From NCBI GenBank assembly GCA_029378245.1, contig JARKIF010000031.1, positions 186,001 through 250,000 of the forward strand: a stretch of DNA of 64,000 nt, in the 5' to 3' direction. The first letter of the stretch is position 1. The number at the start of each line of letters is the position of its first letter. The notes beneath the pieces are model-generated. The model ran no database searches, had not been told where the DNA came from, and saw only the letters and a program-made list of their open reading frames with translations. This stretch comes from Roridomyces roridus. Lineage: Eukaryota > Basidiomycota > Agaricomycetes > Agaricales > Mycenaceae. Made by a program: the position numbers and the translations under genes. This document shows positions 33,423 through 44,950 of the stretch, piece by piece.

Positions 33423-34595
33423 ATGTCCATCACCAAACGGATCCCAAACGAATTACTCGTCGAGATGATCCGGAATACGTTCAGAGCAGATCAAGTCGTG
33501 TTTCCAAACTTTTTCATGCGTTCACGCTACCGATCCTCAACCGGACGGTTCTCTTGGATAACTCGACCTATGGCATGGACAGTGTTATCGACGCCTTGTT
33601 GTCAGTGATTGATGATCCTGGACGAGCCAGTGCTACACGGTCGCTGACGTTAAGAGTGGGACATCGGTATCAGCTTTCCGATTGGTCACATCTGGGTATC
33701 TGACGAACCTCTGCAGAACCGCCGTTTCCGATTCTAGCTATGACTTGCTATTCAGAGCGATGGAATTGTTCAAATCTCTTCATCATCTATCTCTCAGTGT
33801 CGTCCGCGGCTATGCGAGTTTTATCCCTCGTCTCGATCGCTTGACCTTCCCGCTACTCTCCGGGTGTTACATATCTATCCCAAATCACGACACTCGCGTG
33901 AAGACTGTCACCGAATTCTTGAGACGTCACCCGACGATAACCCATCTCCGTCTTTGGCATATCCAGCAGTCCACCCAGCCTGTCTACCTCCCCGAACGGG
34001 CTGCGTCAATGCTACCGGATCTCCAACATTATGAGGGGACATCTGCCTTTTTACCCGCATTTTCCACTTGCAGTCTTCGATCAATGATTGCATGGATGCA
34101 CCCACCGGACCATGCAGTGCTGCGTTTGCTGGCAAACCCAGAGCTCCCTTTCGCGATGTCCATCACCACTGATAATGCCGCCGACCAGCAAGATCAAATG
34201 CAGCTGAACCTCCGCTCATTATCAGGGCATATGCCGTTCATCACGCAACTCCGAATACACCGCTGGGACCACGGTGTGAGAATGAATCCGGTATGTATGC
34301 GTTCTCCCCATTGCTTGTACGACTCGATTTGAACGACAACCACGTTCAGCATGCAATAAACAGCCTCGCAAGGCATCTCCCGCTTTTCACTCGCCTGGAA
34401 CGTCTCGAATTAAATTTCGTATATGGCTCTGGGCACCTTGCCGGTCGTTTTGTCACCGATGCTGAGCACGATCGACAAGCTCTGCAAGCCTGGAGGAAAG
34501 TAAATGGGAGGTGGGATGAGTATCCGACGAAGGAATTTCAGAAGGAGTGGGGATTTGGTGAACTGGATTGCAGTGCAAGTAGCAGTGACTACTAG
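33423..34595 (+). pseudogene. F-box/LRR-like gene relic
   Basis: The F-box begins MSITKRIPNELLVEMIRNTF, but a deletion near 33490-33496 (the Q-A-T-L-C equivalent) shifts the frame into SKLFHAFTLPILNRT. An intron with donor GTATCAG near 33669 and end TCTGCAG near 33717 fits. The middle exon encodes SYDLLFRAMELFKSLHHLSL, RLDRLTFPLLSGCYISI, FLRRHPTITHLRLW and SLSGHMPFITQLRI. The intron 34291-34349 leads to RLERLELNF and WRKVNGRWDEYPTKEF. Apart from the N-terminal lesion the gene is well preserved, so loss was recent. Confidence 0.8.
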
Positions 34596-36180
34596 TAACT
34601 GGTTTGGACTCGACGAGAAAAAGGAAGACTCGCATTTCTTGAGGCTTATAGAAATACTTACGAATGGTGTACTTGGCCCGCATTCATCTACTTACTTTCA
34701 AGTTTCTCGACGCAGGATGCTTTTGCCGTGCGGGAAAACGACGACGTGGAAGCCGTAAAAACTTGGTTTGACATGGCTCCGAATTTGAAAGGCTGCTGTA
34801 TACTTAGGTGACGGTGTTTCGCGTATCGGGCCAGAAATTCAAGCTTATAGACCTGTTTCACAGGCGGTAGAGCATGGATGAAGGAAAAAGATCAGGAAGG
34901 CGCGGGGTGGGATGAATATTGTACCAAAGATTTCGAGCTGGTGGCTGGTTTATCTCGATTCGTGGACTAAGCGGGCTTTTGGAAGGGACTGACGAGTAAA
35001 GATTTGAATCCGTAGAGAACATATAGAGAGACTGGACTGGAACGGCTGGCTAGTGAATGAGACGGGTATATCGATTGATAGCTAGCTGTTACTGAGAAAA
35101 ACTTCAAACCACCGGATAGTGCATCCATGATCCAGCAAGACTGCAGATGACAACCGGTAAGATATAGTAAACGTGACGCCGCAGCCTCCTCAGCCACGGT
35201 CTTCTCTTGCTGCCGACTCACCCCTTTCGCCTGCCCGCTCTTTCGGCCCACGTCACAAGGTCACGAGATTGGCCGCCATGATAAGATTCAAGACTGCGCC
35301 CTCGCTCCTCCTCGCCCTACGCTAGGCCCATACCGCCGCGCAAACAAGCCGCCCTCACGCGCCCCGAGCACGAGCACAGCTCGCGCACCAAGTCGGAAAT
35401 CGATGGTTATCACATCGCGCGTCTCTCGCCGACGACCTTCGTGTCATCCGTGAGCCTAATGGCGCTGGGGGTAGGTGCGGAAGACCCGCCGCCCCCGGCA
35501 GCCACCCCCTGCAGATAGCGTACTTGACAGGGCAGGGTAGACGACTCTGCGAATATGCCTCCCCTCCCCGCGCGTCGGTGGAACATCACGACAAGTGAGC
35601 CTCCCAAGCGGAGAAGGGAGGCAAGGAGGACCAGCATCCTGGGCTACCATCGATAGGCCCAATGAGCAGGCCACCGCCCCGATAGTGAAGGAGGCGCATG
35701 CGGAGGGGTGAGAGGTTACTGGGGGCCCGAAAAGAAGCATGACCCGAGACGAGGATGTCTGGATCAAGATCCCCTTCTGGTCATCGAGAACGGGGGAGGC
35801 ATGGTCCGTCAGACGAGCTCTTCAGGAACAGGATGAGACGAATCCTGAGGGGGAAAGGAGATGGAGGAGAGTGTTTTCGGCTTGGACGGCAAAGAGAGTA
35901 AGTAGGATCAGGCTTCTCCATCCAGCGTCGACTGGTTCCCGCTGGACCAGGGTACTACGCACGTATGCGTCCGCGAGGCACGTCGGTAGAGTAGGACTCC
36001 ACGTCGACACCGCACATCGGAGAGGGTGACGCAAGTAGGGCCGGCATCGCCATCAGCCGTCCCAATGAGGACGGCCACCACCCGCTAGTGGAGGGGTGAG
36101 AGGAGGAAGCCCAAGACTGAAGCCGTACTTGGGGATCGTTGTTCTTTTGCAGGCGGGGGTATTGTAGGTGAGCTTCGGGG
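34596..36180. other. Gene-poor stretch
   Basis: No supported gene. 35640-35720 and 36030-36100 share a diverged direct repeat (CCCAATGAG..GG.CACC..CC..TAGTG). 35880-35960 resembles 37255-37390 (CCGCTGGACCAGGGT). Frames here are short and overlap in many phases. Confidence 0.5.
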
Positions 36181-37207
36181 GTATGACGGTTCCTTTGTAC
36201 AAAAATTGATTTTGCACGCGCGCACCGAATTCCGCGCGCGCGCCAGTCAATCCATTACATAAAGCTCCCAGCTAACTAGTGCTAACTACGCGAGCTCTGC
36301 CATCGGCGTCCAAGACGCCCCCCCAGCATCCAGCCAACTGAGGGTGGGAAGGAACATGTTTCCCCTTGCCCTCTCCAGCCGCGGAAGAGCCGAACAGACT
36401 AGGTATCCCGGTTGCGCAGAGCTCGATCAAGTCGACAAGGAGCGACTCGGAACGCTCAGTGTTCGGCGCTCGACAGCGTGCATGGTGAAGGAGACCGCTG
36501 GAGACCTCAGACTGGCCGAGATATATGTAGGCGGCATGGTGGTGGTGAGCAAGAGAGAGGTGAAGGACACGTAAGCAGCTATCCAGTTGCGCAAACAGAG
36601 ACAACAGAAGGCACTGCTTCGAGAAAGTCGGACCGGATCAGTTACGTCTTTTTTCACGATCACCTCTCTCTCCCTCCACCCAACTCAGCCCGACTCCACT
36701 CAGGCGGCCTCTGCCAACTCTGCTCATCCTCCGCACCGGCCGTCTTTCTTTGGAGGCGCACCACTCCTGCCAGGTTTCTGGCTGGTGGCCTCCACTCCCA
36801 CCTGGATCTCACACGACACCCCACAAGCTGCACGCACCCCCGGAGCCCAAGCTGGCACGCTCACGGTCCCAGCGATGGCAGAAGCTTGAAGAGTGGACTC
36901 GGATGGGAACCCACGACTGGTGAGCACCACTCCGAGTCCTCGAGTTTGCATGGCCAATTGCCGGGCCCACCTTGCTGGAGGATGTTACGGGGTCCCAGCG
37001 GCTCGTATTTAGCTACATTGGGAGCTGTTGGGAGTTGCTCTTCAGCGCTTCAGCCCGGTGTCGACCTAGTTAGTGTCCATAGGGTGTCAATGTCCATACT
37101 TGAGCTGATTTGCCAATGATTTGCTAATATATCCGAGGCCCGAGCTGGCGCGCGCGCTGAAACCTCGCGGGTGCAAAATGATTATTTGTACAAAGGAACC
37201 GTCATAC
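36181..37207. mobile_element. 1.03-kb TIR-bounded non-autonomous element
   Basis: The ends 36181-36203 and 37185-37207 are a perfect 23-bp inverted repeat starting GTATGACGGT. Inverted similarity continues inward through ATTTTGCAC and a GCGCGCGC tract, about 60 bp in all. Runs of G flank both ends, so any target duplication is ambiguous. No transposase-like frame is inside. The related direct repeats at 35880 and 37255 lie on either side. Confidence 0.65.
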
Positions 37208-38310
37208 GGGGGCGCCAGGGACACGGAGAGGAGAAGCTGAAGCGGATGCAGATTTTCGGCTTGGAGCGCGACGGCAGCAAGCGAGCTTGGTGCCACCAGC
37301 TCTGAGCGGGAGAGCACACGCATGGGCGCCACGTCACGTAGCCTTCTTCGTCCAGCGTCCAGCGGTACCCGCTGGACCAGGGTGCTCTGCAGACGTCTCC
37401 CACAAGATCGTCACGGCACCACATTCGGGGTAGTACCATCGGATAGCCCGAGGAATCGCGACGTAGAGCACGAGAAGTGGGCAATCCGGGGCCGAGCCAT
37501 GACGCTTCTGTATGCAGACAGAGTGCAAGTCTACAGAGGAGATAATCGTGGGATCAGGCCTGAAGCTTGAAGGCCTGACGGACATTCCACACAACGAAAA
37601 CTCGACGCAATTTCATCCAAAATCCCAATGGGTAGAAGCTGCGGCAGTGGCCGGACCAGTCCCGTCACGGTTGTCCGGAGACCATGTATGTAGGGGATGT
37701 CCCGAAGGAACAGCGGCATGATATCGCGTGAAAGCTGCCCCACGAGTACTGGAGGGGAGAACGTGGCCAAGATGGCATTTGGGTGCTGTGAGCACGTCGA
37801 GTGAATCAGAAATCTGTGGCCGGGTTATCCAAGCTAGCTCGCAGCGGCTGGACGATTTTTCAGATAGTACTGTGCAGGGCCGAGAAAAGACATTACGCAC
37901 CGATTCCAATACATAATGCCGCTCCTGCACCATCCTCGTCGTTGTACATGGCTTGAAGTTGGCTTGCAGACAGAGCACTGAGTGACTGGGTGGAGAGAGG
38001 CAAGTCGGATCACGTTTGACCGGATTCATCAGGAAAAACCTCCCTGGATATTTTATCACAAATCTTTCAAAAATATCTTGCAGCTCAATATTTTGCAGTC
38101 ATTCTCGAAACTTTTGCCCAATGTTGACAAAGTTTCCAAAATGGAGATTTTGCTTTTCATCAGTATGATATTGGGGACCTGATCAAAATGTAGTACATTA
38201 AAGGTAGCTGCTGTACACTGGTATAAAGTACCAATTCCAACTGACCAGAGCTTGTCCACCAAAATTTCTGAAAGCTTTGCAACAATACCACAACTTTTTT
38301 TGGTGAGCCA
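37208..38310. other. Gene-poor stretch, AT-rich toward the right
   Basis: No supported gene. From 38030 composition turns AT-rich with many A/T homopolymers (AAATCTTTCAAAAATATC), unlike the GC-rich coding regions. This suggests inserted repeat DNA reaching to about 39170. Confidence 0.5.
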
Positions 38311-38454
38311 GAAATTTTGAGGTATTTCTCGGCAAACTGGCCAAACTTTTTTTGGTGGCCAGAAATTTTGAGGTATGTTTCAGCAAACTGGCCAAACTTT
38401 TTTTGGTGGCCAGAAATTTTGAGGTATGTTTCAGCAAATTTGCCAAACTTTCTG
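38311..38454. repeat. 51-bp minisatellite, about three copies
   Basis: GAAATTTTGAGGTAT recurs at 38311, 38362 and 38413, a period of 51 bp, with CAAACTTTTTTTGGTGGCCA between. The third copy diverges (AATTTGCC). Because the period is a multiple of three, a minus-strand frame reads a 17-residue repeat (FGQFAETYLKISGHQKK). I take that as incidental to repeat structure, not a gene. Confidence 0.85.
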
Positions 38455-39250
38455 GGCATCCATTCACAGCCAGGAAGTCTTGTATTCCAGGTCACCAACT
38501 CACCTCAGTCTTCTGGAAAGTTCTGGTATAGAGTCTGTGGTGCACCTCAAACCAGATCAGTCTCTTTGGAATATGAAGTGGAGGCACATCTGCCTTTGAT
38601 TGGCTTTCACCTCTCACTAAGCCCATCCCTGAGTGCTCTTCTGTTGGTGAATATTCATGGGGTAACATCATGGGAGCTGAGATGGACACTCTCATGTCTC
38701 TATTGTAGTATAGTAGTAAGCTTGCCCCTTTGTATTGTCTGTACCTTTTGTAAGAGGTCATTCGTTCAACTCCCGTTGGCAACACCATTTAATTATCCTT
38801 GCCATTTAATTAAAAAGCATTAGCTTCTCAGATCCCAATCACCTCTCTAAGTTCCTGTCAGTCACTTGATGATCACTTGTGCCGGACTGTTCCTGATCAC
38901 CAATCAGTGAGCAGGCCTGATGGGAAATCTTTTGCTCCCACTGAGCTCCAATGTTCCCCCTCTGCTTGATTCTTCATTTCTGCTCTGTTGGCAAGGTTAA
39001 ACCAATGCCGATATCCACTCCAAAAGTGCCAAAAGTTTTGGTATTTTTGTTGGGACTAACATATTCTTGCTCATTTTTCGGATATTCAGCTATTCTCAAT
39101 ATTTTTGGCAAATTTTGGCAAAATGTGCCAAAAATACCTGGGGAGGTGTTTCCTGATGTTGTTTCTCCGACCTTCAGCCAACCTTCAGCCCACCGTCTGC
39201 TGGACCCATTGCGGGCTCCTTGTCACCTATTCCCACTGTCTCACAGCCCG
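38455..39250. other. Repeat-derived AT-rich DNA, possible tRNA/SINE-like boxes
   Basis: GTAGTATAGTAGTAAG (38705-38720) resembles a pol III A box and GTTCAACTCC (38764-38773) a B box, about 50 bp apart; a tRNA cloverleaf cannot be formed convincingly. A (T)GCCAAAA / TTTTGGCA-rich stretch fills 39020-39140. The BTB promoter lies at the right end. Confidence 0.35.
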
Positions 39251-40385
39251 ATGGCCACCGCCTCGAACGGAGAAGATGCTCAAACTCTGCAACGCGCGGA
39301 TGGTCTCTGGTTTGAGGATGGAAGCATCGTTTTACAGGCTGAAACCACCCAATTCCGCGTCTATCACGGGCTCTTGGCTTCGTGCTCGCCTGTGTTCAAA
39401 GACATGATGACATTGCCGCACCCATCCGACTCGGAGCTCGTCGAGGGCTGTCCTTTCGTCTTGTTGCACGACTCTGCTGCAGAAACGACCCTCTTTTTAC
39501 GCGCGATATTTGACTCTTCGTGGGTGAAGATTTCCTGCCAGGCTTGTATGCGTACAACCTGTTCACAGCTTCTTCCCTCCCTTTCCCGTTTACGCCGACT
39601 ATTACACCATTTTGGCCTGCCTTCGCTTGGGCAACAAATATCAAGTCGACTTCCTCCGCCGGCGTGCGCTCATCCATCTGTCGTCCATAACTGATACACA
39701 GCTCAAGAGATGGGATCGAGTTTCAGGCGTGTACTCCCAAGCCAATTCCAGGACTCCCCCGCCCTCCTCGAGCTTAAGCCTGGACTCCGTGGCATCCGTA
39801 CTGCAGATGTGGAATGATGAAGAAATGGCAGTCGGATCTATGACCATCCCCATCATCCAGCTTGGGCGTGAAGTCGATGCGCTCTGGCTTCTACCAGATG
39901 CCTTTTACAACCTCGCCAGTCGGTCGGCTAGCGGCATCGCAGAGGCAGTTCTCCACGGTGACTACTATGGCGGGTCCTTTTATCGACTCTCCACACAAGA
40001 TCAGTCGGCGTTCTTTGTTGGGCACGCCGCGCAATGCAATGCTATGGATGATGTCCTCGAGTTTTTGTCTCTACCGGCAGACATCCCTGAATGCGTGTCC
40101 CCGGAAAGTTGTGCCAGGGAACGATTCAAGGCGATTGGAGCTAGCAGGGAGAGAATAGGGACCCTCTCCTCGCGACCGTTGTCTGCGTGGGGCGTCTGCC
40201 AGTGGGATTTACTCAAGGATTTGTGTCCGACCTGCTGCTGCGCCCTCGAGACAAAGCACCGCGCTGCGCGTCGGGCGTTTTGGGACAATTTACCAGGGAT
40301 TTATGATCTGCCGAGCTGGGACGAGCTGGAGAAGATGAAGGTCGCTGCTATTGGGACTGATTGGCTTGCGCCGGACGGCTGTTGA
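39251..40385 (+). CDS. BTB/POZ domain protein, subfamily A
   Basis: Exons 39251-39519 and 39569-40385 give 361 residues; the 49-bp intron has donor GTGGGT. The BTB part is GLWFEDGSIVLQAETTQF, YHGLLASCSPVFKDMM and ETTLFLRAIFDSS. The second exon opens FFPPFPVYADYYTILACLRL and holds LGREVDALWLLPDAFYNLAS, DVLEFLSLPADIPEC, CVSPESC, CPTC and WDNLPGIYDLPSW. The first conserved Cys context is shifted (PECVSPESC). Frame closure and the preserved motifs indicate a working gene. Confidence 0.9.
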
Positions 40386-40573
40386 GGGGCGTTTTTTTCG
40401 TTATCGCTTGCACACTCTGTAACCGTATTTCTTGAAGTCAGAATTTGGTCCGCGAATGATTTACGCTAGTGCGTGTTGGATCGAGAATTCGAGGAACATG
40501 CGCTGCGCGCGTCTGATGCGTGGACTGTGTACGTGTTGTTTGCCTTTGTCTCTTACCACTTGCTTACCACCAC

Positions 40574-41664
40574 ATGGACACGGACGATGAACCGCATCAC
40601 ATCCCAGAGCTCTGGATCGAGGACGGTAATATCATCATCGAGGCGGGCAACAGCCGATTCCGCGTTCATCGCAGCACCTTGGGGGCCTACTCGCCGGTTT
40701 TCCGTGATATGCTAGTGTTTCCGCAACCGCCCGATTCAGAGCTCGTGGACGGATGTCCTCTCGTACTCCTGCACGATTCAGAGATGGAAGTCACCGTTTT
40801 CTTGAAAGCACTGTTCAAACCAGAGTAGACCAGAGTGTGTCTATGTGCTGCTCTGAATCTGGCCAGTCGACGTCTGACTTTTATTTTAGCTACTTCAAAC
40901 CTTTCCCAGCAACGACCGAGTACCCTATCATCCAAGGATGTCTCCGATTGAGCCACAAATACGAAGTCGACTTTCTTCGCTTGCGGTCCCTCATCCACTT
41001 ATCGTCCTGCTACCGCACTACCTTGTCTGAATGGGACATCGACGAATACCACACGGATGTCGAGGACCCTTCCAGTCATCGTTTATCGGAAATGGCGTCC
41101 TGGTCACTGCCAGAAGAACCTGGCTACATCGTCTCTCTTATCCAACTTGCGCGGGAGGTCGAAGCCACCTGGATTTTGCCCGGGGCGTTCTATCGCCTTG
41201 GAGTTCTCTCGGGCGAATTGATCGCGGAGCTCTTTTTCGGTACAATGTACAAAGGATCGCCTGCCCGCCTTTCCGAACAAGACCAAAAGGCCTTCCTCCG
41301 TGGCCACCTCTGGCAAACACAAGCCTCGACGGCGCATACTTTGGGATTTCTGACAACTCCGCCAGTCAATATCCCAGGATGCCCCTTTCCTGCGGCTTGC
41401 CTCGTAGAGCGTGCTTCCGCGATTGAAGCCCTGCGCAAGATGATCAAGGAGTATCCATCTATCCCTCTTGCGGTGTGGGATGAGTCCGACTGGGCACTGT
41501 TGCAGGAGGCATGCATCGGGTGCCGTAGGGCATTGAAAGAGGCGCACAATGAGGCGCGGATGGCGATCTGGGATGAGCTCCCAAAGAAGTACGGATTGCC
41601 GCCATGGGAGGAACTGGAGAAGATGAAGACCGAGGCTATTGGTGCTCGGTGGTGGCTCTCTTGA
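40574..41664 (+). CDS. BTB/POZ domain protein, subfamily B
   Basis: Exons 40574-40824 and 40890-41664 give 341 residues. The ATG follows CCACC. BTB segments: LWIEDGNIIIEAGNSRF, HRSTLGAYSPVFRDML and EVTVFLKALFKPE. At the splice site CCAGAGT is present twice in tandem (CCAGAGTAGACCAGAGTGTG). Use of the first donor (GTAGAC) keeps the frame; use of the second would include a TAG. The C-terminal half shows LAREVEATWILPGAFYRL, GCPFPAAC, CIGC and WDELPKKYGLPPW. It is intact if the first donor is used. Confidence 0.85.
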
Positions 41665-42211
41665 GGTCAGCCATTTTGATATTTTTGTGGGCGGTATTCC
41701 GCTAACTTCGGTGCCTCAGTTACTTCATCGATATACAAATTACAAGTTTCCCAATCAATGGAACGCTGAGCTATTTTCTGAGCTCCGAACTGCTCCGGAG
41801 CCCGTACTCGTTCAGATCCCTCGACAAAAGTCTCCGTCGCCGTCCGCCGCCACGTCCCGCGGATACGCCTGCGGATGTTTCCTTGACTTCAATTCAAACC
41901 TTCATGACGAGGCACACAGCCGGTCAGTCCCTGAGGTCAAGCAGAGCATTTCCCAAATATCTCGGGTTGTTTCAATTATTCCAAGTACCTCGAAATAGGT
42001 CATGAGCAAAAGTGACTGCCGATGAGTACTGGGGGCCGCCCGATGAAGATCATCGCGGCGACACCCGGCGCCGGCCTCATGAAGATCATCTCCGACGGCT
42101 TTCCGACGGCCCGTTTTCCATCCAACAGCGGAGCCTTCCAGTACTGAAATCTGTGCACCAGCCCAGTATATAACAAGAGGTTGTATCTTGTGTCCAACCC
42201 CAAGCTACCAA
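41665..42211. other. Intergenic, no supported gene
   Basis: I see no domain-bearing frame. GATGAAGATCATC recurs near 42041 and 42078 as a short direct repeat. The right end is the promoter of the short Zn2Cys6 gene. Confidence 0.5.
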
Positions 42212-42685
42212 ATGTCGAACTTGCATCTACACAACTCTGGCGTTGCGCCCAATGAATCGAAACACCGTCGAACAATTCTGGCATGCTCCAACTGTCGCAA
42301 GCGGAAAATCCGAGTGCGTTTCTTTCGGGTCAACCAACGGTTGTCTTCCACTGACTTTCAATCAGTGCACATCCCTCGCGACAGAACATCCACCGAGAAG
42401 CCCATGCGAACGCTGCGTCAGAAGGAACCTTACCTGCAAATATGTTGCCGTCTCCGTCGAACAGGAATCAACCGGATTCGACGAGGTAACTCTTGAACAT
42501 TTGTTGCCGTTCCTTTGTCTGAACATCTTCGTCAGAATCCTGAAGTGCACACGAGTAGTAGTCATCAGATTTATGTGCCCCCACTGCCATATACAGGCCC
42601 TCCGCCAATGGGCAGCAGGCCACGCTACTATGGACAACCCTTTCCGGCGCTGGGCAGTTCGTTCAACGGGACTTCACAGCATTAG
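42212..42685 (+). CDS. Short Zn2Cys6 zinc-cluster protein
   Basis: Exons 42212-42313, 42366-42485 and 42536-42685 give 123 residues. The two halves of the zinc cluster, C-x2-C-x6-C (CSNCRKRKIRC) and C-x2-C-x6-C (CERCVRRNLTC), are joined across the first intron. The tail YVPPLPYTGPPPMGSRPRYY is Pro-rich and is a pattern I recall from very short Zn2Cys6 proteins of mushrooms. It can bind DNA in principle but lacks the fungal transcription-factor middle domain. It may be a repressor or a dimer partner; that is inference. Confidence 0.8.
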
Positions 42686-42884
42686 GACCAAATTATAGGA
42701 CGGGTCTTGAGGATCCACATCTTCAGAAATCATCATACATAGAGGTTGAGCACATGGAACCTTGCCATTGGAATCGAACCGAAAGTGAAATTTGTTGAGA
42801 AATTGGTTACGCGTGTGATTTGTTGTGGTTTGAGTACGCGTTTGATGCGGCGGAGTTTCAATCACTCTTGTCTTCTCCCACCAC

Positions 42885-43936
42885 ATGCAAGTCGACAACA
42901 CACCTCAACGCGTCCCCGAGCTTTGGTTCGAGGACGGAAATATCGTAATCCAAGCAGGCAATAGCCTTTTCCGCCTTTTCCGCGGCATTCTAGCCGGCAC
43001 CTCGTCTGTCTTCCGAGACATGCTATCGTTCCCCCAACCACCCGAGGCGGAACTCGTTGAGGGTTACCCGCTTGTGAGGCTGCCGGACGCAGGGAGCGAG
43101 GTTTCAGTCTTCTTGAGGGCCATCTTTGACTCAAAGTGCGTGTCCTGTGCATCTCTACCGGCAGTCTTTCAATCTGCCTCAGCTTCTTCAAGCCGTTTCC
43201 TGCACAGACGCAGTACCCGATTATCCAAGGATGTCTCCGTCTCAGTCACAAGTACGAGGTGGATCACCTCCGTTTGCGTGCCCTGGTCCATCTCTCATCT
43301 CGCTACCGCACTTCATTGGCCGAACGCGACACATGCCGATTTCAATATGGGTTCCCCAGTCGCAACGTATCCGAAATTGTATCCTGGAACACGGACGCCA
43401 TGGACCTAGGCCAAAACATTGCCCTCATACAGCTCGCCCGGGAGGTAGAAGCTCCTTGGATTCTACCTCACGCGTTCTATGACCTTTGCGTTGAAGTACA
43501 AAGCGATTTCGCAGATCTGTTACGCGAAGGAGCTAGCTTAGGTTCCGAAGACTTGGCTCGCTTCTTGAGAGGCCATCACCTACAAACCTTAGCTGGCACT
43601 ACGGTCATTTTACCGTCCTTGTCCAACCCGCCGTACGATATCGAGGATTGCAAATCCGCGGCCAAGTGTCGCATGACGCGGCTCGCCGCGCTTAACGCCT
43701 TGCGCAGGGAGATCCAGGAGTATCCGACCGTACCTCTTAGTGTGTGGTCTGAGGAAGACTGGCGTTTTGTACCAGAACAGCCGTGCTCCACCTGCAGTTC
43801 GGCGTTGGAGGAGGCGCTCCGAGATGCCTGGAAAAACTTTTGGGACGGTCTTCCAGAGATGTACGGACTACCGAGCTGGGCGGAATTGGAAAGGATGAGA
43901 GTCGCGGCCCTCGGTGTCCATTGGTGGCGTTCTTGA
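42885..43936 (+). CDS. BTB/POZ domain protein, subfamily B
   Basis: Exons 42885-43135 and 43183-43936 give 334 residues; the 47-bp intron is the shortest among intact copies. The ATG is in the same CCACCACATGCAAGTCGAC context as the 4695 gene. BTB: LWFEDGNIVIQAGNSLF, GTSSVFRDMLSFPQPP and VSVFLRAIFDS. Second exon: FFKPFPAQTQYPIIQGCLRL, LAREVEAPWILPHAFYDL, DCKSAAKC, CSTC and WDGLPEMYGLPSW. Its 5' flank (GTACGCGTTTGATG) matches the promoters at 4650 and 6210. Confidence 0.92.
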
Positions 43937-44282
43937 AGGCTCTCGTACGCGTGTGACTGTCGTGCAAACGTCCATTTTTTCGGTTCCGGGTTGTGACTGA
44001 CCGCGACGAAAAGTACCCGAATTAAGGATCGTCGATGCCTCTTGCACCGAGCTTAACACCAACGCCGTCAATTCGTAACAAGCAAAGTAACAAGCAGTGT
44101 CTGCGGCCCATATAAGTCGGAAACGGCATTTGTACTTGCGTGTCTCGCCAATATTATTCGACGATTTTGCGCACGATATGGAAGTGACGGAACCATTTTT
44201 CACTACTAACTTACCCTGAGTTTTTTGCAGGTTCGGGAGGTCTTGGGACTTAGGCAGAACCGAAAACTACGGATGGTGATGG
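43937..44282. other. Intergenic, no supported gene
   Basis: Only short frames are seen. It ends at the target duplication of the 44291 element. Confidence 0.5.
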
Positions 44283-44290
44283 CCTGTGAT

Positions 44291-44725
44291 CAGTGTTCGC
44301 CCAGAGGGCTTTGAATCGGGGTCCCGGAGGCTCAAAGGCCTTCCAAAGGTCAAAGGGCTTTTCTCATAGGGCATCCCAAAGGCCTCTGAGAAAAAATCAC
44401 ATTTTTTCGAACATTAGATTTAAGGCCACAGACCCTTGACAGAAACACAGAGATGAGCAGTTTTCTGAATGCCGAGTCCCAGACAGCTAATTTCTCTTTC
44501 TGTTTGAATAGAAATGATGCCAACGAAGGGGGGCGGGTTACCGTGACTCGTCGGTGTGACCTGATGCGCCTCCCACCGGTGATTGATCGATTGATTGATG
44601 CGAAAAGCACGTGATCTCATAGGGCTCTGAGAGCTTTGAAATGTCACGAAAATTTTCATAGGCCTCTGCAGAGGGGTCTCAAAGGGCTATGAGCTCATAG
44701 GGCTTTGCCCTTTGGGCGAACACTG
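44291..44725. mobile_element. hAT-like MITE, 435 bp, TSD CCTGTGAT
   Basis: Termini CAGTGTTCGCCC and GGGCGAACACTG are inverted repeats, flanked by the 8-bp duplication CCTGTGAT (44283-44290, 44726-44733), as for hAT transposons. Inside are inverted copies of a CTCATAGGGC/AAAGGGC motif. No transposase is present. It lies 88 bp upstream of the ATG of the Zn2Cys6 factor, that is, in its promoter. Confidence 0.88.
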
Positions 44726-44944
44726 CCTGTGATGCATGTGATGGCCCAGGCACTTGATGCCCGTCCAATGCCCGTCGCTATTTATCACATGCTTGTCTCC
44801 TTACTTACCACCATGTCGCAATTCACGTTCGTCGAGCCTCAAGCAAAGAAAAGGCGACTCAAAGACGCCTGTGATATTTGTCGAAAGCAAAAAGGTGTTT
44901 CTCACTATTAGCTCGTTTCCACAGAAAGCTCACCAACCCACAAG

Positions 44945-44950
44945 TCCGAT
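44945..44950 (+). other. 6-nt microexon inside the zinc cluster
   Basis: TCCGAT is bounded by AG at 44943-44944 and GTAGGC at 44951. Joining it between exon 44813-44894 and the exon at 45000 gives K-V-R-C-D-S, which restores the third cysteine of the C-x2-C-x6-C half-site. Direct joining without it would give K-G-D-S and lose that cysteine. Confidence 0.75.

Noticed and set aside
38160..38498. Minus-strand frame with a 17-residue tandem repeat
   Set aside because: The repetition is explained by the 51-bp minisatellite, whose period happens to be a multiple of three.
38700..38790. Possible tRNA gene
   Set aside because: A- and B-box-like words exist but acceptor and T stems do not pair, so at best it is a tRNA-derived repeat.
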